This document shows positions 7,247 through 15,070 of a DNA stretch of 44,448 bases, in pieces. A program made the translations under genes and the position numbers. The notes beneath the pieces were generated by a model that worked only from the letters and a program-made list of their open reading frames with translations, searched no databases and was not told where the DNA came from. This DNA comes from an uncultured Eubacteriales bacterium (GTDB taxonomy: Bacteria; Bacillota; Clostridia; Oscillospirales; Oscillospiraceae). The stretch spans positions 1-44,448 of the forward strand of contig CABVBV010000005.1 of assembly GCA_902496595.1 (NCBI GenBank). The letters are read 5' to 3'. Every line of letters begins with the position of its first letter. The first letter of the stretch is position 1.

Positions 7247-8130
7247 TGGGCGGGAACGGCTTTGAGAAAATGAATATCCAGTGGTTCCCGGGACACATGA
7301 CCAAGGCCGGAAGGATGATCGAGGAAAATGTGAAGCTCGTGGACGCGGTTTGCGAGCTTCTTGACGCCAGAATACCTTCCGCCAGCCGGAACCCGGATAT
7401 CGACCGCCTCGCCGGAGGCAAGCCCAGGTTGGTGATCCTGAACAGGACTGACCTGGCTGACCCTGACCTTACGGCAAAGTGGAGGGCGCACTTCAAAGCC
7501 CAAGGCCTCGACGTGCTCGAGACTGACAGCAAAAGCGGAAAAGGCGTTCAGAATTTTCCCGCGGCTGTGAGGGCGCTCCTTAGAGATAAGCTCGCCGCCT
7601 ACGCAGCAAAGGGCCAGGCCACAAGGCCGCTAAGGGTCATGGTTCTGGGAATACCGAACGTGGGCAAGTCCACATTTATTAATAAGGTAGCCGGGAAAAA
7701 GGCCGCCGCCGTGTCCGACAGGCCCGGCGTCACCAGGGGAAGGCAGTGGATAAGCGTTGACAGGGGCCTCGAACTGCTGGACACTCCGGGCATACTCTGG
7801 CCGCGCTTCGACTCGCAGGAGGTCGGGGAACTGCTGGCTGTCACGGGCGCCGTGAAGGACGACGTCCTGGATAGGGAGACGCTCGCTGCAAACTTGCTCA
7901 TAAGGCTCAGGCGGCTCTACCCTGAGGCTGTGAACTCGAGATATAAGCTCACGGATGAAGACGGTGAGGCGGGCTGGCAGCTGCTCGAGGCCGCGGCCAA
8001 AAAGCGCGGCTTTCTCGCAGGCAGGGGAGAGTACGATACCGAACGCATGAGCGCCGTACTGCTGGATGAGTTCCGAGGCGGCAAACTGGGCAGGATGACC
8101 CTGGAGGCGCCGGATGAGAGCACAAATTGA
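7246..8130 (+). CDS. rbgA: Ribosome biogenesis GTPase RbgA/YlqF
   Basis: A 294-residue circularly permuted GTPase needed for late 50S subunit assembly. The motifs appear in permuted order: G4 (NRTD) first, then G1 (GIPNVGKST) and G3 (DTPG). The conserved N-terminal MNIQWFPGHMTKA is present, with eight extra residues before it if the ATG at 7246 is used. That start overlaps the lepB stop, and GGGAG lies about 12 nt upstream; the ATG at 7270 is a reasonable alternative. The rplS-lepB-rbgA-rnhB order is common in Firmicutes. Confidence 0.95.
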   Translation: MGGNGFEKMNIQWFPGHMTKAGRMIEENVKLVDAVCELLDARIPSASRNPDIDRLAGGKPRLVILNRTDLADPDLTAKWRAHFKAQGLDVLETDSKSGKGVQNFPAAVRALLRDKLAAYAAKGQATRPLRVMVLGIPNVGKSTFINKVAGKKAAAVSDRPGVTRGRQWISVDRGLELLDTPGILWPRFDSQEVGELLAVTGAVKDDVLDRETLAANLLIRLRRLYPEAVNSRYKLTDEDGEAGWQLLEAAAKKRGFLAGRGEYDTERMSAVLLDEFRGGKLGRMTLEAPDESTN

Positions 8131-8722
8131 CCTCTGGCAGCTGGAAAACGAGCTGTATGACAGCGGAGTGAGGACGCTCTGCGGTGTGGACGAGGCCGGG
8201 CGCGGCCCGCTCGCAGGCCCGGTGTGCGCGGCGGCGGTCATGCTGCCGCGTGGGCTTGTCATAGAGGGGCTCGACGACTCAAAGAAGCTGACGGAAAAGC
8301 AGAGAGAGCGGCTCTATACGGAGATCACTCAAAAGGCCCTGAGCTGGGCCGTGGCCTTCGCCGACGTGGAGGAGATAGAGGAGCTGAATATCCTAGGCGC
8401 GACCTACCTCGCAATGAATCGCGCCCTCTCCGGCCTCGAAGACAAGCCGCAGCTCGCGCTCATAGACGGGAACAGTGCGAAAGGCGTGGAGTGCAATACC
8501 CTCTGCGTAGTTGGAGGCGACGGTAGATGCGCCGATATCGCGGCGGCCAGCGTCGTGGCCAAGGTCACGAGGGACAGGCTCATGTGCGAGCTGGATGAGC
8601 GGTACCCCGGCTATGGCTTTGCAAAGCACAAGGGATACGGCACAAAGGCCCACTATGCAGCCATAAGGGAGCTCGGCCCCTGCCCCGCGCACAGGCCGTC
8701 TTTTTTAAGGAAGATGCACTGA
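8114..8722 (+). CDS. rnhB: Ribonuclease HII
   Basis: A 202-residue nuclease that cuts RNA in RNA-DNA hybrids and at single ribonucleotides. The signature GVDEAGRGPLAGPV contains the first two catalytic acidic residues; LIDGN and AAASVVAKVTRD contribute the rest. It overlaps rbgA by 17 nt and has GGAGG 6 nt before the start inside the rbgA coding sequence, so it is probably coupled to rbgA translation. Confidence 0.95.
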   Translation: MRAQIDLWQLENELYDSGVRTLCGVDEAGRGPLAGPVCAAAVMLPRGLVIEGLDDSKKLTEKQRERLYTEITQKALSWAVAFADVEEIEELNILGATYLAMNRALSGLEDKPQLALIDGNSAKGVECNTLCVVGGDGRCADIAAASVVAKVTRDRLMCELDERYPGYGFAKHKGYGTKAHYAAIRELGPCPAHRPSFLRKMH

Positions 8723-9075
8723 TGTATAGTAAAAAGCTCGCAGGCCGCGAAGGTGAGGCGGAAGCCGCGAGATACCTCGAAAGAAAAGGCTATAAGATAC
8801 TCGGCCTCAATTATTCATGCCGAGTCGGAGAGATAGATGTGATCGCCGAGAAGGACGGTTTTGCCGCCATAGTCGAGGTAAAGCTCAGGGACAGCCCGAA
8901 ATACGCCGAGGCGAGGGAATTTGTCACAAGGTCGAAGCAGGCGAAACTCAGACGCGCCGCAGAGCACTGGATGATGACGAGCGGTACGGAGCTGCAGCCC
9001 AGGTTCGACGTGATAGAGATTTATACCGGCACCGGGGCGTACATAATAAACCATATTGAGAACGCATTTGAATAG
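8722..9075 (+). CDS. yraN: YraN/UPF0102 family nuclease-like protein
   Basis: A 117-residue protein with a restriction-endonuclease-like fold motif: GEIDVIAE followed by VEVK, the usual D...ExK metal site. Family members sit beside rnhB in many bacteria, as here. The biological role is not firmly established; a part in DNA processing is inferred from the fold. The start overlaps the rnhB stop by one base (TGATG). Confidence 0.92.
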   Translation: MYSKKLAGREGEAEAARYLERKGYKILGLNYSCRVGEIDVIAEKDGFAAIVEVKLRDSPKYAEAREFVTRSKQAKLRRAAEHWMMTSGTELQPRFDVIEIYTGTGAYIINHIENAFE

Positions 9076-9086
9076 GAGAGGGCAAA

Positions 9087-10568
9087 ATGGAGTATTTCAG
9101 CACCAGAAACTCGACGAAGCGTATGTCCGCGTCCGAGGCGGTCGTAAAGGGCCTCGCACCGGACGGAGGGCTGTACGTGCCCGCCGAGCTGCCGCCTGTG
9201 GATAGAAAAGCCCTCGAGGGGCTGCTCCCGCTCAGCTATGGAGAGAGAGCCAAGCGCATACTCAAACTGTATCTGCCGGAGTATTCCCCGCAGGAACTGG
9301 ACAGGCTGGTGGCCTCGTCCTACGGCACGAATTTCGATACCGCTGCGGTGGCGCCCGTAAGATTCACCGACAGTTTGACCGGATACCTGGAGCTCTGGCA
9401 CGGGCCGACATCCGCATTCAAGGATATGGCCCTGCAAATGCTCCCGCATCTGCTCACGGCCTCGCTCAAAAAGTGCGGTGAGGAGCGCGGGGTGTGCATT
9501 CTTGTGGCGACTTCAGGCGACACGGGCAAGGCTGCGCTTGAGGGTTTCGCCGATGTGCCCGGCACGAGGATACTCGTGTTCTACCCGAGAGACGGAGTGT
9601 CCGACGTCCAAAGGCTGCAAATGGTCACGCAGACAGGCAAAAATGTCGGCGTATGTGCTGTGGAAGGCAATTTTGACGATGCTCAGACCGGCGTAAAGCG
9701 CATATTCGGAGATGTGCAGCTCGCCGAGGAACTCTCAGAGCGCGGCTGGTTCCTGTCCTCGGCCAACTCCATAAACTGGGGCAGGCTGCTGCCGCAGATA
9801 GTGTACTATTTCTCGGCTTATTGTGATTTTGTGAACTCCGGCAGGATTAAATGCGGAGAGCGGGTCGTGTTTTGCGTTCCCACGGGAAACTTCGGGAATA
9901 TACTGGCCGGATGGATGGCAAAGGAGATGGGGCTGCCGGTAATGCGATTCGTCTGTGCCTCGAACGCGAATAATGTGCTGACGGATTTCATCAAAACCGG
10001 CGTGTACGACAGGAGAAGACCGTTCCACGTCACCAGCTCGCCGTCGATGGACATATTGGTGTCGAGCAACCTTGAGCGGCTGTTGTTCTTCCTGTCGAAA
10101 GATACGGAGCGTATATCCGGTTGGATGAAGCAGCTCTCAGAGGAAGGGCGCTACGACGTGGGCAAGCAGCTCGGGAGCCTCGTTAGACGGGACTTTGAGG
10201 CCGGATTCTGCGACGACGCGGGCACGGCGGAGGAGATCGCCCGCGTATGGAACGAGTACGGCTATCTCATAGACACACATACTGCGGTGGCGTCCAGGGT
10301 GCTCTCGGATTATCGTGCGCGTACCGGAGATAAGACCCCGGCGATTGTGGTCTCCACGGCGAGCCCGTATAAGTTCTGCGACAGTGTGCTCAAAGCGCTC
10401 GGACGTGAGGCCGCCGCCCCCGGCACGGAGCTCATCGCACAGCTGGAGCGGGCAACCGGTACCGTCGCGCCCGCACCGCTGTCGAATCTGGCCGGGAAAC
10501 AGATACGATTCAAAGGCTGCGTACCGCCGGAGGGCCAGAAAAAAGTGGTTCAGGACTTTCTGGCCTGA
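9087..10568 (+). CDS. thrC: Threonine synthase
   Basis: A 493-residue PLP enzyme that converts O-phosphohomoserine to threonine, of the longer (about 490-residue) bacterial type. The PLP lysine is K112 in HGPTSAFKDMALQ; the phosphate-binding loop ATSGDTGKAALEG and the NSINWGR segment are present. It starts 11 nt after yraN with a purine-rich ribosome-binding site and is the last gene of the lepB operon. No other threonine gene is nearby. There is no T-box in the short gap, so any amino-acid control must act elsewhere. Confidence 0.95.
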   Translation: MEYFSTRNSTKRMSASEAVVKGLAPDGGLYVPAELPPVDRKALEGLLPLSYGERAKRILKLYLPEYSPQELDRLVASSYGTNFDTAAVAPVRFTDSLTGYLELWHGPTSAFKDMALQMLPHLLTASLKKCGEERGVCILVATSGDTGKAALEGFADVPGTRILVFYPRDGVSDVQRLQMVTQTGKNVGVCAVEGNFDDAQTGVKRIFGDVQLAEELSERGWFLSSANSINWGRLLPQIVYYFSAYCDFVNSGRIKCGERVVFCVPTGNFGNILAGWMAKEMGLPVMRFVCASNANNVLTDFIKTGVYDRRRPFHVTSSPSMDILVSSNLERLLFFLSKDTERISGWMKQLSEEGRYDVGKQLGSLVRRDFEAGFCDDAGTAEEIARVWNEYGYLIDTHTAVASRVLSDYRARTGDKTPAIVVSTASPYKFCDSVLKALGREAAAPGTELIAQLERATGTVAPAPLSNLAGKQIRFKGCVPPEGQKKVVQDFLA

Positions 10569-10596
10569 AAAAAGCCTCCCTTGCGTAAAGGGAGGC
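10568..10596 (-). terminator. Terminator for the minus-strand DUF1540 gene
   Basis: Read on the minus strand, a 9-bp perfect stem (10596-10588 with 10582-10574) is followed directly by six T (10573-10568). On the plus strand there is no T-run, so it serves the DUF1540 gene. It abuts the thrC stop. Confidence 0.75.
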
Positions 10597-10627
10597 GGCA
10601 CGGCGAAGCCGTGACGGAGGAATCGCG
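10574..10627. repeat. Double-hairpin palindromic repeat, probable dispersed element
   Basis: Two adjacent hairpins (10574-10596, and CACGGC 10599-10604 with GCCGTG 10608-10613) are followed by ACGGAGGAATCG. From memory, the layout resembles dispersed non-coding repeats common in Oscillospiraceae genomes. A 10-base match to its tail (GACGGAGGAA) recurs at 15012-15021. Copy number cannot be judged from this window. Confidence 0.55.
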
Positions 10628-10683
10628 GATGCTGCACGCGGAAACGTCAAACGGCGACCCTCAGCCGGCTGTTAACCGAGCGT

Positions 10684-10851
10684 TCAGCAGCAGGGCTTCT
10701 GCTTGAAGGTGCTGCAGCTGGTCTCGCCGGTACACTGGGCGCGCTTGCCGTCGACTTTAATGTGGGCGGCTGAGCAGCTGCGGCCCTGCTCGTTGTAGAG
10801 GCAGTTTTCAGCGTCGCAGCCGATCGTGGTGCTCTTTTTGGTATCGTTCAT
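10684..10851 (-). CDS. DUF1540 cysteine-rich small protein
   Basis: A 55-residue protein, the only minus-strand gene I accept. It starts MNDTKKSTTIGCDAENCLYN and has seven cysteines at 12, 17, 26, 40, 46, 54 and 55. The spacing C-x4-C, then a Cys before the IKVDG strand, then ETSC, fits the DUF1540 family of small metal-binding-like proteins common in Clostridia; the function is unknown. A GGAGG site lies 9 nt before the ATG at 10851. A second ATG at 10857 would add two residues but is only about 3 nt from the site. A strong terminator lies about 90 nt downstream. It is divergent from the metallophosphoesterase. Confidence 0.85.
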   Translation of the reverse strand: MNDTKKSTTIGCDAENCLYNEQGRSCSAAHIKVDGKRAQCTGETSCSTFKQKPCC

Positions 10852-10939
10852 TGTCATTTACCTCCGGAAAAATAGTTTTGGGCGCCTTGTCCCGGAGCTA
10901 GTATTTACCGGGGAACGGAAACTATACGGAGGTGCGCAC

Positions 10940-11638
10940 TTGGCGCTCTACGCGATAGGCGACCTGCACCTGTCCATAGGCGGGGACAAGCCCATGGACG
11001 TGTTTGGGGGCAGGTGGATAAACTACGTGGAAAAACTCGAGGAGGGCTTCTCGACCCTGACGGACGAGGACGTCACTGTGCTCTGCGGCGACCTGAGCTG
11101 GGGTATGTCGCTTGAGGCAGCCAGGGAGGACTTCCTGTTCATCGACAGTCTGCCAGGGCGGAAGGTAATACTCAAGGGCAACCACGACTACTGGTGGTCG
11201 ACTGCGGCAAAGGCCGAGCGTTTTTTTGAGGAGAACAACATAAAGACCATCGAGATATTGAACAACAACTGCAGGTTCTACGGAGATACGGCCCTGTGCG
11301 GAACAAGGGGCTGGTTCTATGAAGAGGAGCGCGGCGCAGAGCATGACAGGAAGATCATGCTCAGGGAACTGGGCAGACTCGAAACTTCACTCAAATGCGC
11401 AGGAGACAGGGAGAAGATCGCCTTTCTGCATTACCCGCCCAAGTTCGCGAATTACGAATGCCCCGAGTTCATAGAGCTGCTCGGCAGCTTCGGGGTCAGG
11501 GAGTGCTATTACGGGCATATCCACGGGGCGGGCTGCCGCACAGCTTTCCAGAGCGTTAAAAACGGGGTGCAGTTCAGGCTCGTTTCGGCCGACTGGCTGC
11601 AATTTAGGCCGCTTTTGGTGCGAGATAATTCCAGATAG
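10940..11638 (+). CDS. COG1768-type metallophosphoesterase
   Basis: A 232-residue calcineurin-like phosphohydrolase. The metal-binding motifs are in order: GDLHLS, GDLSW, KGNHDYWW and, near the end, YYGHIHG. The TTG at 10940 is chosen as start because GGAGG at 10928-10932 lies 7 nt upstream and the protein then begins with the strand LALYAIGDLH, as in the family; the ATG at 10826 lies within the opposite-strand DUF1540 gene. The substrate is unknown. No convincing promoter is seen in the 80-nt divergent gap. Confidence 0.88.
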   Translation: MALYAIGDLHLSIGGDKPMDVFGGRWINYVEKLEEGFSTLTDEDVTVLCGDLSWGMSLEAAREDFLFIDSLPGRKVILKGNHDYWWSTAAKAERFFEENNIKTIEILNNNCRFYGDTALCGTRGWFYEEERGAEHDRKIMLRELGRLETSLKCAGDREKIAFLHYPPKFANYECPEFIELLGSFGVRECYYGHIHGAGCRTAFQSVKNGVQFRLVSADWLQFRPLLVRDNSR

Positions 11639-11641
11639 TGA

Positions 11642-11670
11642 TTGCTTTTGAGCAAACAATCTGCTATAAT
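11642..11670 (+). promoter_or_regulatory. tig-clpP-clpX-lon promoter
   Basis: TTGCTT (11642-11647), 17 bp, TATAAT (11665-11670) with a TGC extension. It begins 3 nt after the metallophosphoesterase stop. I see no CtsR or CIRCE operator here. Confidence 0.82.
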
Positions 11671-11732
11671 GCTCTAGCCGTGATTTTTAAGATGAAAAAT
11701 TTCAGCGATAAAACGTAGGAGGATCGGTTCCC

Positions 11733-13055
11733 ATGATTGTCAAGAACGTAGAGAAAAAAGAGAACAATACCGCCATGTTCCAGGTCGAGGTCGACGCGGA
11801 GAGCTTCGAGAACGCCGTGAACAGCGCGTATAAACGCCTGAAGGGCAGCATATACGTCGCGGGCTTCCGCAAGGGCAAGGCCCCCAGGGTAGTCATCGAG
11901 GGTATGTACGGCAGCGATGTTTTCCATGACGAGGCCGTGCAGATCATCGCGCCCGAGGCTTTCGAGTTCGGCGTGAAAGAGGCGGAGCTTGACAATATAG
12001 GCGCCCCCTCCGTCGCGGACTATAACGTCGATGAGAATAAGGTTCTCACCGTTACCTTCATGACCGAGCTGTACCCCGTGGTGACGCTCGGCCAGTACAA
12101 GGGCCTTGAGGCCGAGTATCACGAGCCGAGCGTGTCCGACGAGGATGTGGAGGCCGAGCTCAAGGCTGCGCAGAAGCGCAACGCCAGGTTTGTGGACGTG
12201 GAGCGTCCCGTGCAGCTGGGCGACACGATTGACCTTGACTTTGAGGGCTTCGTGGACGGCGTCGCCTTCGACGGCGGCAAGGCGGAGAACTACACGCTCG
12301 AGATCGGCTCCGGAGCTTTCATACCCGGCTTCGAGGATCAGCTCGTCGGCATGGAGATCGGAGCTGACGGAGAGGTAAACGTGACCTTCCCGGAGCAGTA
12401 TGACGAGAAGCTGGCCGGCAAGGCGGCGGTGTTCAAGGTGAAGGTGAACGCGGTGCGCGAGCCGCAGCTGCCCGAGCTGGACGACGAGTTCGCCAAAGAC
12501 GTTTCCGAGTTCGACACTCTTGAGGAGTATAAGGCCGACCTGAGGAAGAACCTGCTGGCAAAACGCACCGAAGCTGCGGACAGCGACTTCAAGTCCCTCA
12601 TCATGAACCAAGCTCTGGACAACATGAGCGTAGAGGTGCCCGAGGCGCTGATTGCCGAGAAGACGGATGAGTTCCTGCAAAACTATGCGGACAGCATGGG
12701 CCTGCGCGGCAGCGTCAGCCGTGAGGATCTCATAAAGGGACTGGGCATGACCGACGAAGGCTTTGCCCAGATGATGCGCCCGGCGGCGACCCGCCAGGTG
12801 CAGGCCGATCTGCTGCTGGACGCCATCGTAAAGGCCGAGGGGCTCGAGGCCACCGAGGAGGAGAAGGCCGACTTCTATAAGAAGCTCGAGGAAGACTACG
12901 GCGAGAACGCCGAGAAGATCAAGGGCATGATCGACGAGAAGCTCATGATGCAGGACATCGCCAGGAGAAAGGCTGCGGACGCCATCTACACCAGCGCAGT
13001 GAAGACCGAGCCGAAGCCGAAAGCGGCGGAGACCGAGGCTGAGAATAAGGACTAA
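11733..13055 (+). CDS. tig: Trigger factor
   Basis: A 440-residue ribosome-associated chaperone and peptidyl-prolyl isomerase. The N-terminal ribosome-binding signature GFRKGKAPR is present, followed by the FKBP-type domain (GDTIDLDFEGFVDG, IPGFEDQLVGM) and a long helical C-terminal domain with a charged tail. AGGAGG lies 10 nt before the start. A short hairpin (13054-13060 with 13067-13073) follows but has no T-run, so transcription probably continues into clpP. Confidence 0.97.
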   Translation: MIVKNVEKKENNTAMFQVEVDAESFENAVNSAYKRLKGSIYVAGFRKGKAPRVVIEGMYGSDVFHDEAVQIIAPEAFEFGVKEAELDNIGAPSVADYNVDENKVLTVTFMTELYPVVTLGQYKGLEAEYHEPSVSDEDVEAELKAAQKRNARFVDVERPVQLGDTIDLDFEGFVDGVAFDGGKAENYTLEIGSGAFIPGFEDQLVGMEIGADGEVNVTFPEQYDEKLAGKAAVFKVKVNAVREPQLPELDDEFAKDVSEFDTLEEYKADLRKNLLAKRTEAADSDFKSLIMNQALDNMSVEVPEALIAEKTDEFLQNYADSMGLRGSVSREDLIKGLGMTDEGFAQMMRPAATRQVQADLLLDAIVKAEGLEATEEEKADFYKKLEEDYGENAEKIKGMIDEKLMMQDIARRKAADAIYTSAVKTEPKPKAAETEAENKD

Positions 13056-13117
13056 CCGCAGAAAAATGCGGTTATGCTCTCTTGGAAACAAGGAAACAGG
13101 CGAAAGGAGAGTTTAAT

Positions 13118-13699
13118 ATGAGTTTGGTACCGTATGTAGTCGAGCAGACCTCCAGGGGCGAGCGGTCGTACGATATTTTTTCGAGGCTGCTGAACGACAG
13201 GATCGTCATGCTGAGCGAGGAGGTCAACTCAACGACCGCGAGTCTCGTTGTCGCGCAGCTTCTGTACCTGGAGGCACAGGATCCGGACAAGGATATCCAG
13301 TTCTATATAAACAGCCCCGGCGGTTCGGTGACGGACGGCATGGCGATATACGACACTATGCAGTATATAAAATGCGACGTGTCTACCATCTGCGTGGGCA
13401 TGGCGGCGTCGATGGGCGCACTGCTGCTGGCCGCGGGTACGAAGGGCAAGAGGCTGGCTCTGCCGAACGCTGAGATCATGATCCACCAGCCCTCCGGCGG
13501 AGCAAAAGGCCAGGCGTCGGATATCAAGATACAGGCCGAGTGGATGCTGAGGACGAGAGAGAAACTGAACAAGATCCTCTCAGAGTGCACCGGCAAGAGC
13601 ATAGAACAGGTCGCGATAGATACCGAGCGCGACAACTTTATGCCGGCCGAGGAAGCCCTGGCATACGGGCTCATCGACAAGGTGATATATAAGAGGTAA
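13118..13699 (+). CDS. clpP: ATP-dependent Clp protease proteolytic subunit
   Basis: A 193-residue serine protease that forms the barrel of ClpXP. The catalytic triad is S98 (GMAASMGA), H123 (MIHQP) and D172 (ERDNFM). I chose the ATG at 13118, which has GGAG 8 nt upstream and gives the usual MSLVPYVVEQ N-terminus; the ATG at 13082 would add 12 residues not seen in the family. It is followed 21 nt later by its unfoldase clpX. Confidence 0.97.
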   Translation: MSLVPYVVEQTSRGERSYDIFSRLLNDRIVMLSEEVNSTTASLVVAQLLYLEAQDPDKDIQFYINSPGGSVTDGMAIYDTMQYIKCDVSTICVGMAASMGALLLAAGTKGKRLALPNAEIMIHQPSGGAKGQASDIKIQAEWMLRTREKLNKILSECTGKSIEQVAIDTERDNFMPAEEALAYGLIDKVIYKR

Positions 13700-13720
13700 G
13701 TACCTCGAGGCAGGTGTAAG

Positions 13721-14992
13721 ATGGCAAAAAACGACGACAGGAAGTCAATACGCTGCTCATTCTGCGGCAAGCCGCAGTCGCTGGTCGAGAGGCTCATAGC
13801 GGGCAACGGCTCGTATATCTGCGACGAGTGCGTCCGCCTGTGCATGAGCATAGTCGACGAGGACTATGACCCGAACGCTAGGTCAAAACCGGCGCAGCAG
13901 CCGACGCTGCTTCCAGAGCGGCTGCCGAAGCCCGCGGAGATAAAGGCGAATCTGGACGAATACGTCATCGGCCAGGACGAGGCCAAGAAGGTGCTCGCAG
14001 TAGCGGTGTATAACCACTACAAGAGGATACTGCACTCCGAAAAGAGCGACGTTGAGCTGCAAAAGAGCAATATACTGCTCATCGGGCCAACGGGCAGCGG
14101 CAAGACCCTGTTCGCACAAACTCTGGCTAAGATGCTGAACGTGCCCTTTGCGATAGCAGACGCGACGACGCTGACTGAGGCGGGCTACGTCGGTGAGGAC
14201 GTGGAGAATATTCTTCTGAAGCTCCTGCAAGCGGCGGACTTCGACGTTGAGCGGGCGGAAAAGGGCATCATCTACGTCGACGAGCTGGACAAGATAGCCA
14301 GAAAGAGCGAAAATACCTCGATAACGAGGGACGTGTCGGGCGAGGGCGTGCAGCAGGCGCTTCTGAAGCTGCTCGAGGGTACGGTCGCGAGCGTGCCGCC
14401 TCAGGGCGGACGCAAGCATCCGCATCAGGAGTTCATCCACGTCGACACGACGAATATTCTGTTCATATGCGGCGGCGCCTTCGACGGGCTTGACAAGATA
14501 ATCGAGAAGCGGACGGACAAAAAGAGCCTGGGCTTCGGAGCTGATATCAAGTCTTCGAAGGAACGGGACGTGGGCGAGCTGCTGAGCCAGGTGCAGTCGC
14601 ACGATCTGCTGAAGTTCGGAATAATACCGGAACTGATCGGCAGACTTCCAGTGCTGACCTCGCTGGACTCCCTGGACAGGGACGACCTGGTGAGGATACT
14701 GACGGAGCCGAAGAACGCAATGACGAAGCAGTATAAGGCGCTGATGCGCTACGACGGTGTCGAGCTCGAGTTCGAGCCTGAAGCCTTGGGCGCAATAGCC
14801 GACAAGGCTATCGAGATGAAGATCGGCGCGAGGGGCCTTAGGAGCGTCATGGAGAAGACGATGACGGACATCATGTACGCCGTGCCTTCGGATGAGACGA
14901 TAGAGAAGGTCGTAGTCACGGCGGACAGCGTGAGGGGCGATTCAGAACCCCTGGTCATACACGGAAGCAGGCATGACGCCATAGTATCGTAA
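13721..14992 (+). CDS. clpX: ATP-dependent Clp protease ATP-binding subunit ClpX
   Basis: A 423-residue AAA+ unfoldase that feeds proteins to ClpP. The N-terminal zinc finger uses C12, C15, C34 and C37; Walker A is GPTGSGKT (122-129); the ISGF-like docking loop region and RGLRSVMEK sensor-2 segment are present. The ribosome-binding site (GGCAGGTG) is weaker than that of clpP. Confidence 0.97.
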   Translation: MAKNDDRKSIRCSFCGKPQSLVERLIAGNGSYICDECVRLCMSIVDEDYDPNARSKPAQQPTLLPERLPKPAEIKANLDEYVIGQDEAKKVLAVAVYNHYKRILHSEKSDVELQKSNILLIGPTGSGKTLFAQTLAKMLNVPFAIADATTLTEAGYVGEDVENILLKLLQAADFDVERAEKGIIYVDELDKIARKSENTSITRDVSGEGVQQALLKLLEGTVASVPPQGGRKHPHQEFIHVDTTNILFICGGAFDGLDKIIEKRTDKKSLGFGADIKSSKERDVGELLSQVQSHDLLKFGIIPELIGRLPVLTSLDSLDRDDLVRILTEPKNAMTKQYKALMRYDGVELEFEPEALGAIADKAIEMKIGARGLRSVMEKTMTDIMYAVPSDETIEKVVVTADSVRGDSEPLVIHGSRHDAIVS

Positions 14993-15008
14993 TAGAGACA
15001 AAAACCGG

Positions 15009-15034
15009 GGGGACGGAGGAAAACTTCGTCTCCC
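15009..15034 (+). other. Imperfect hairpin between clpX and lon
   Basis: Arms 15009-15018 and 15024-15034 pair with one bulge and two G-T pairs around a GAAAA loop. No T-run follows, so it is not a simple terminator. It carries the 10-mer GACGGAGGAA also found in the repeat at 10574-10627 and may be a degenerate relative of it. Confidence 0.35.
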
Positions 15035-15070
15035 TTACGGGTATATTGTTCCCATGAAGGGAGTGTTTAA

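Noticed and set aside
10876..10904. Promoter for the metallophosphoesterase (TTTTGG, 17 bp, TAGTAT)
   Set aside because: The -35 match is too poor to claim, although a promoter is expected in this divergent gap.
13054..13073. Hairpin after tig as a terminator
   Set aside because: The 7-bp stem has no following T-run, and clpP has no promoter of its own that I can see, so tig and clpP are probably co-transcribed.
11664..13091. Long open frame on the minus strand opposite tig (475 codons)
   Set aside because: It mirrors the codon bias of trigger factor in a GC-rich gene and has a low-complexity Leu/His/Val-rich translation with no recognisable domain.
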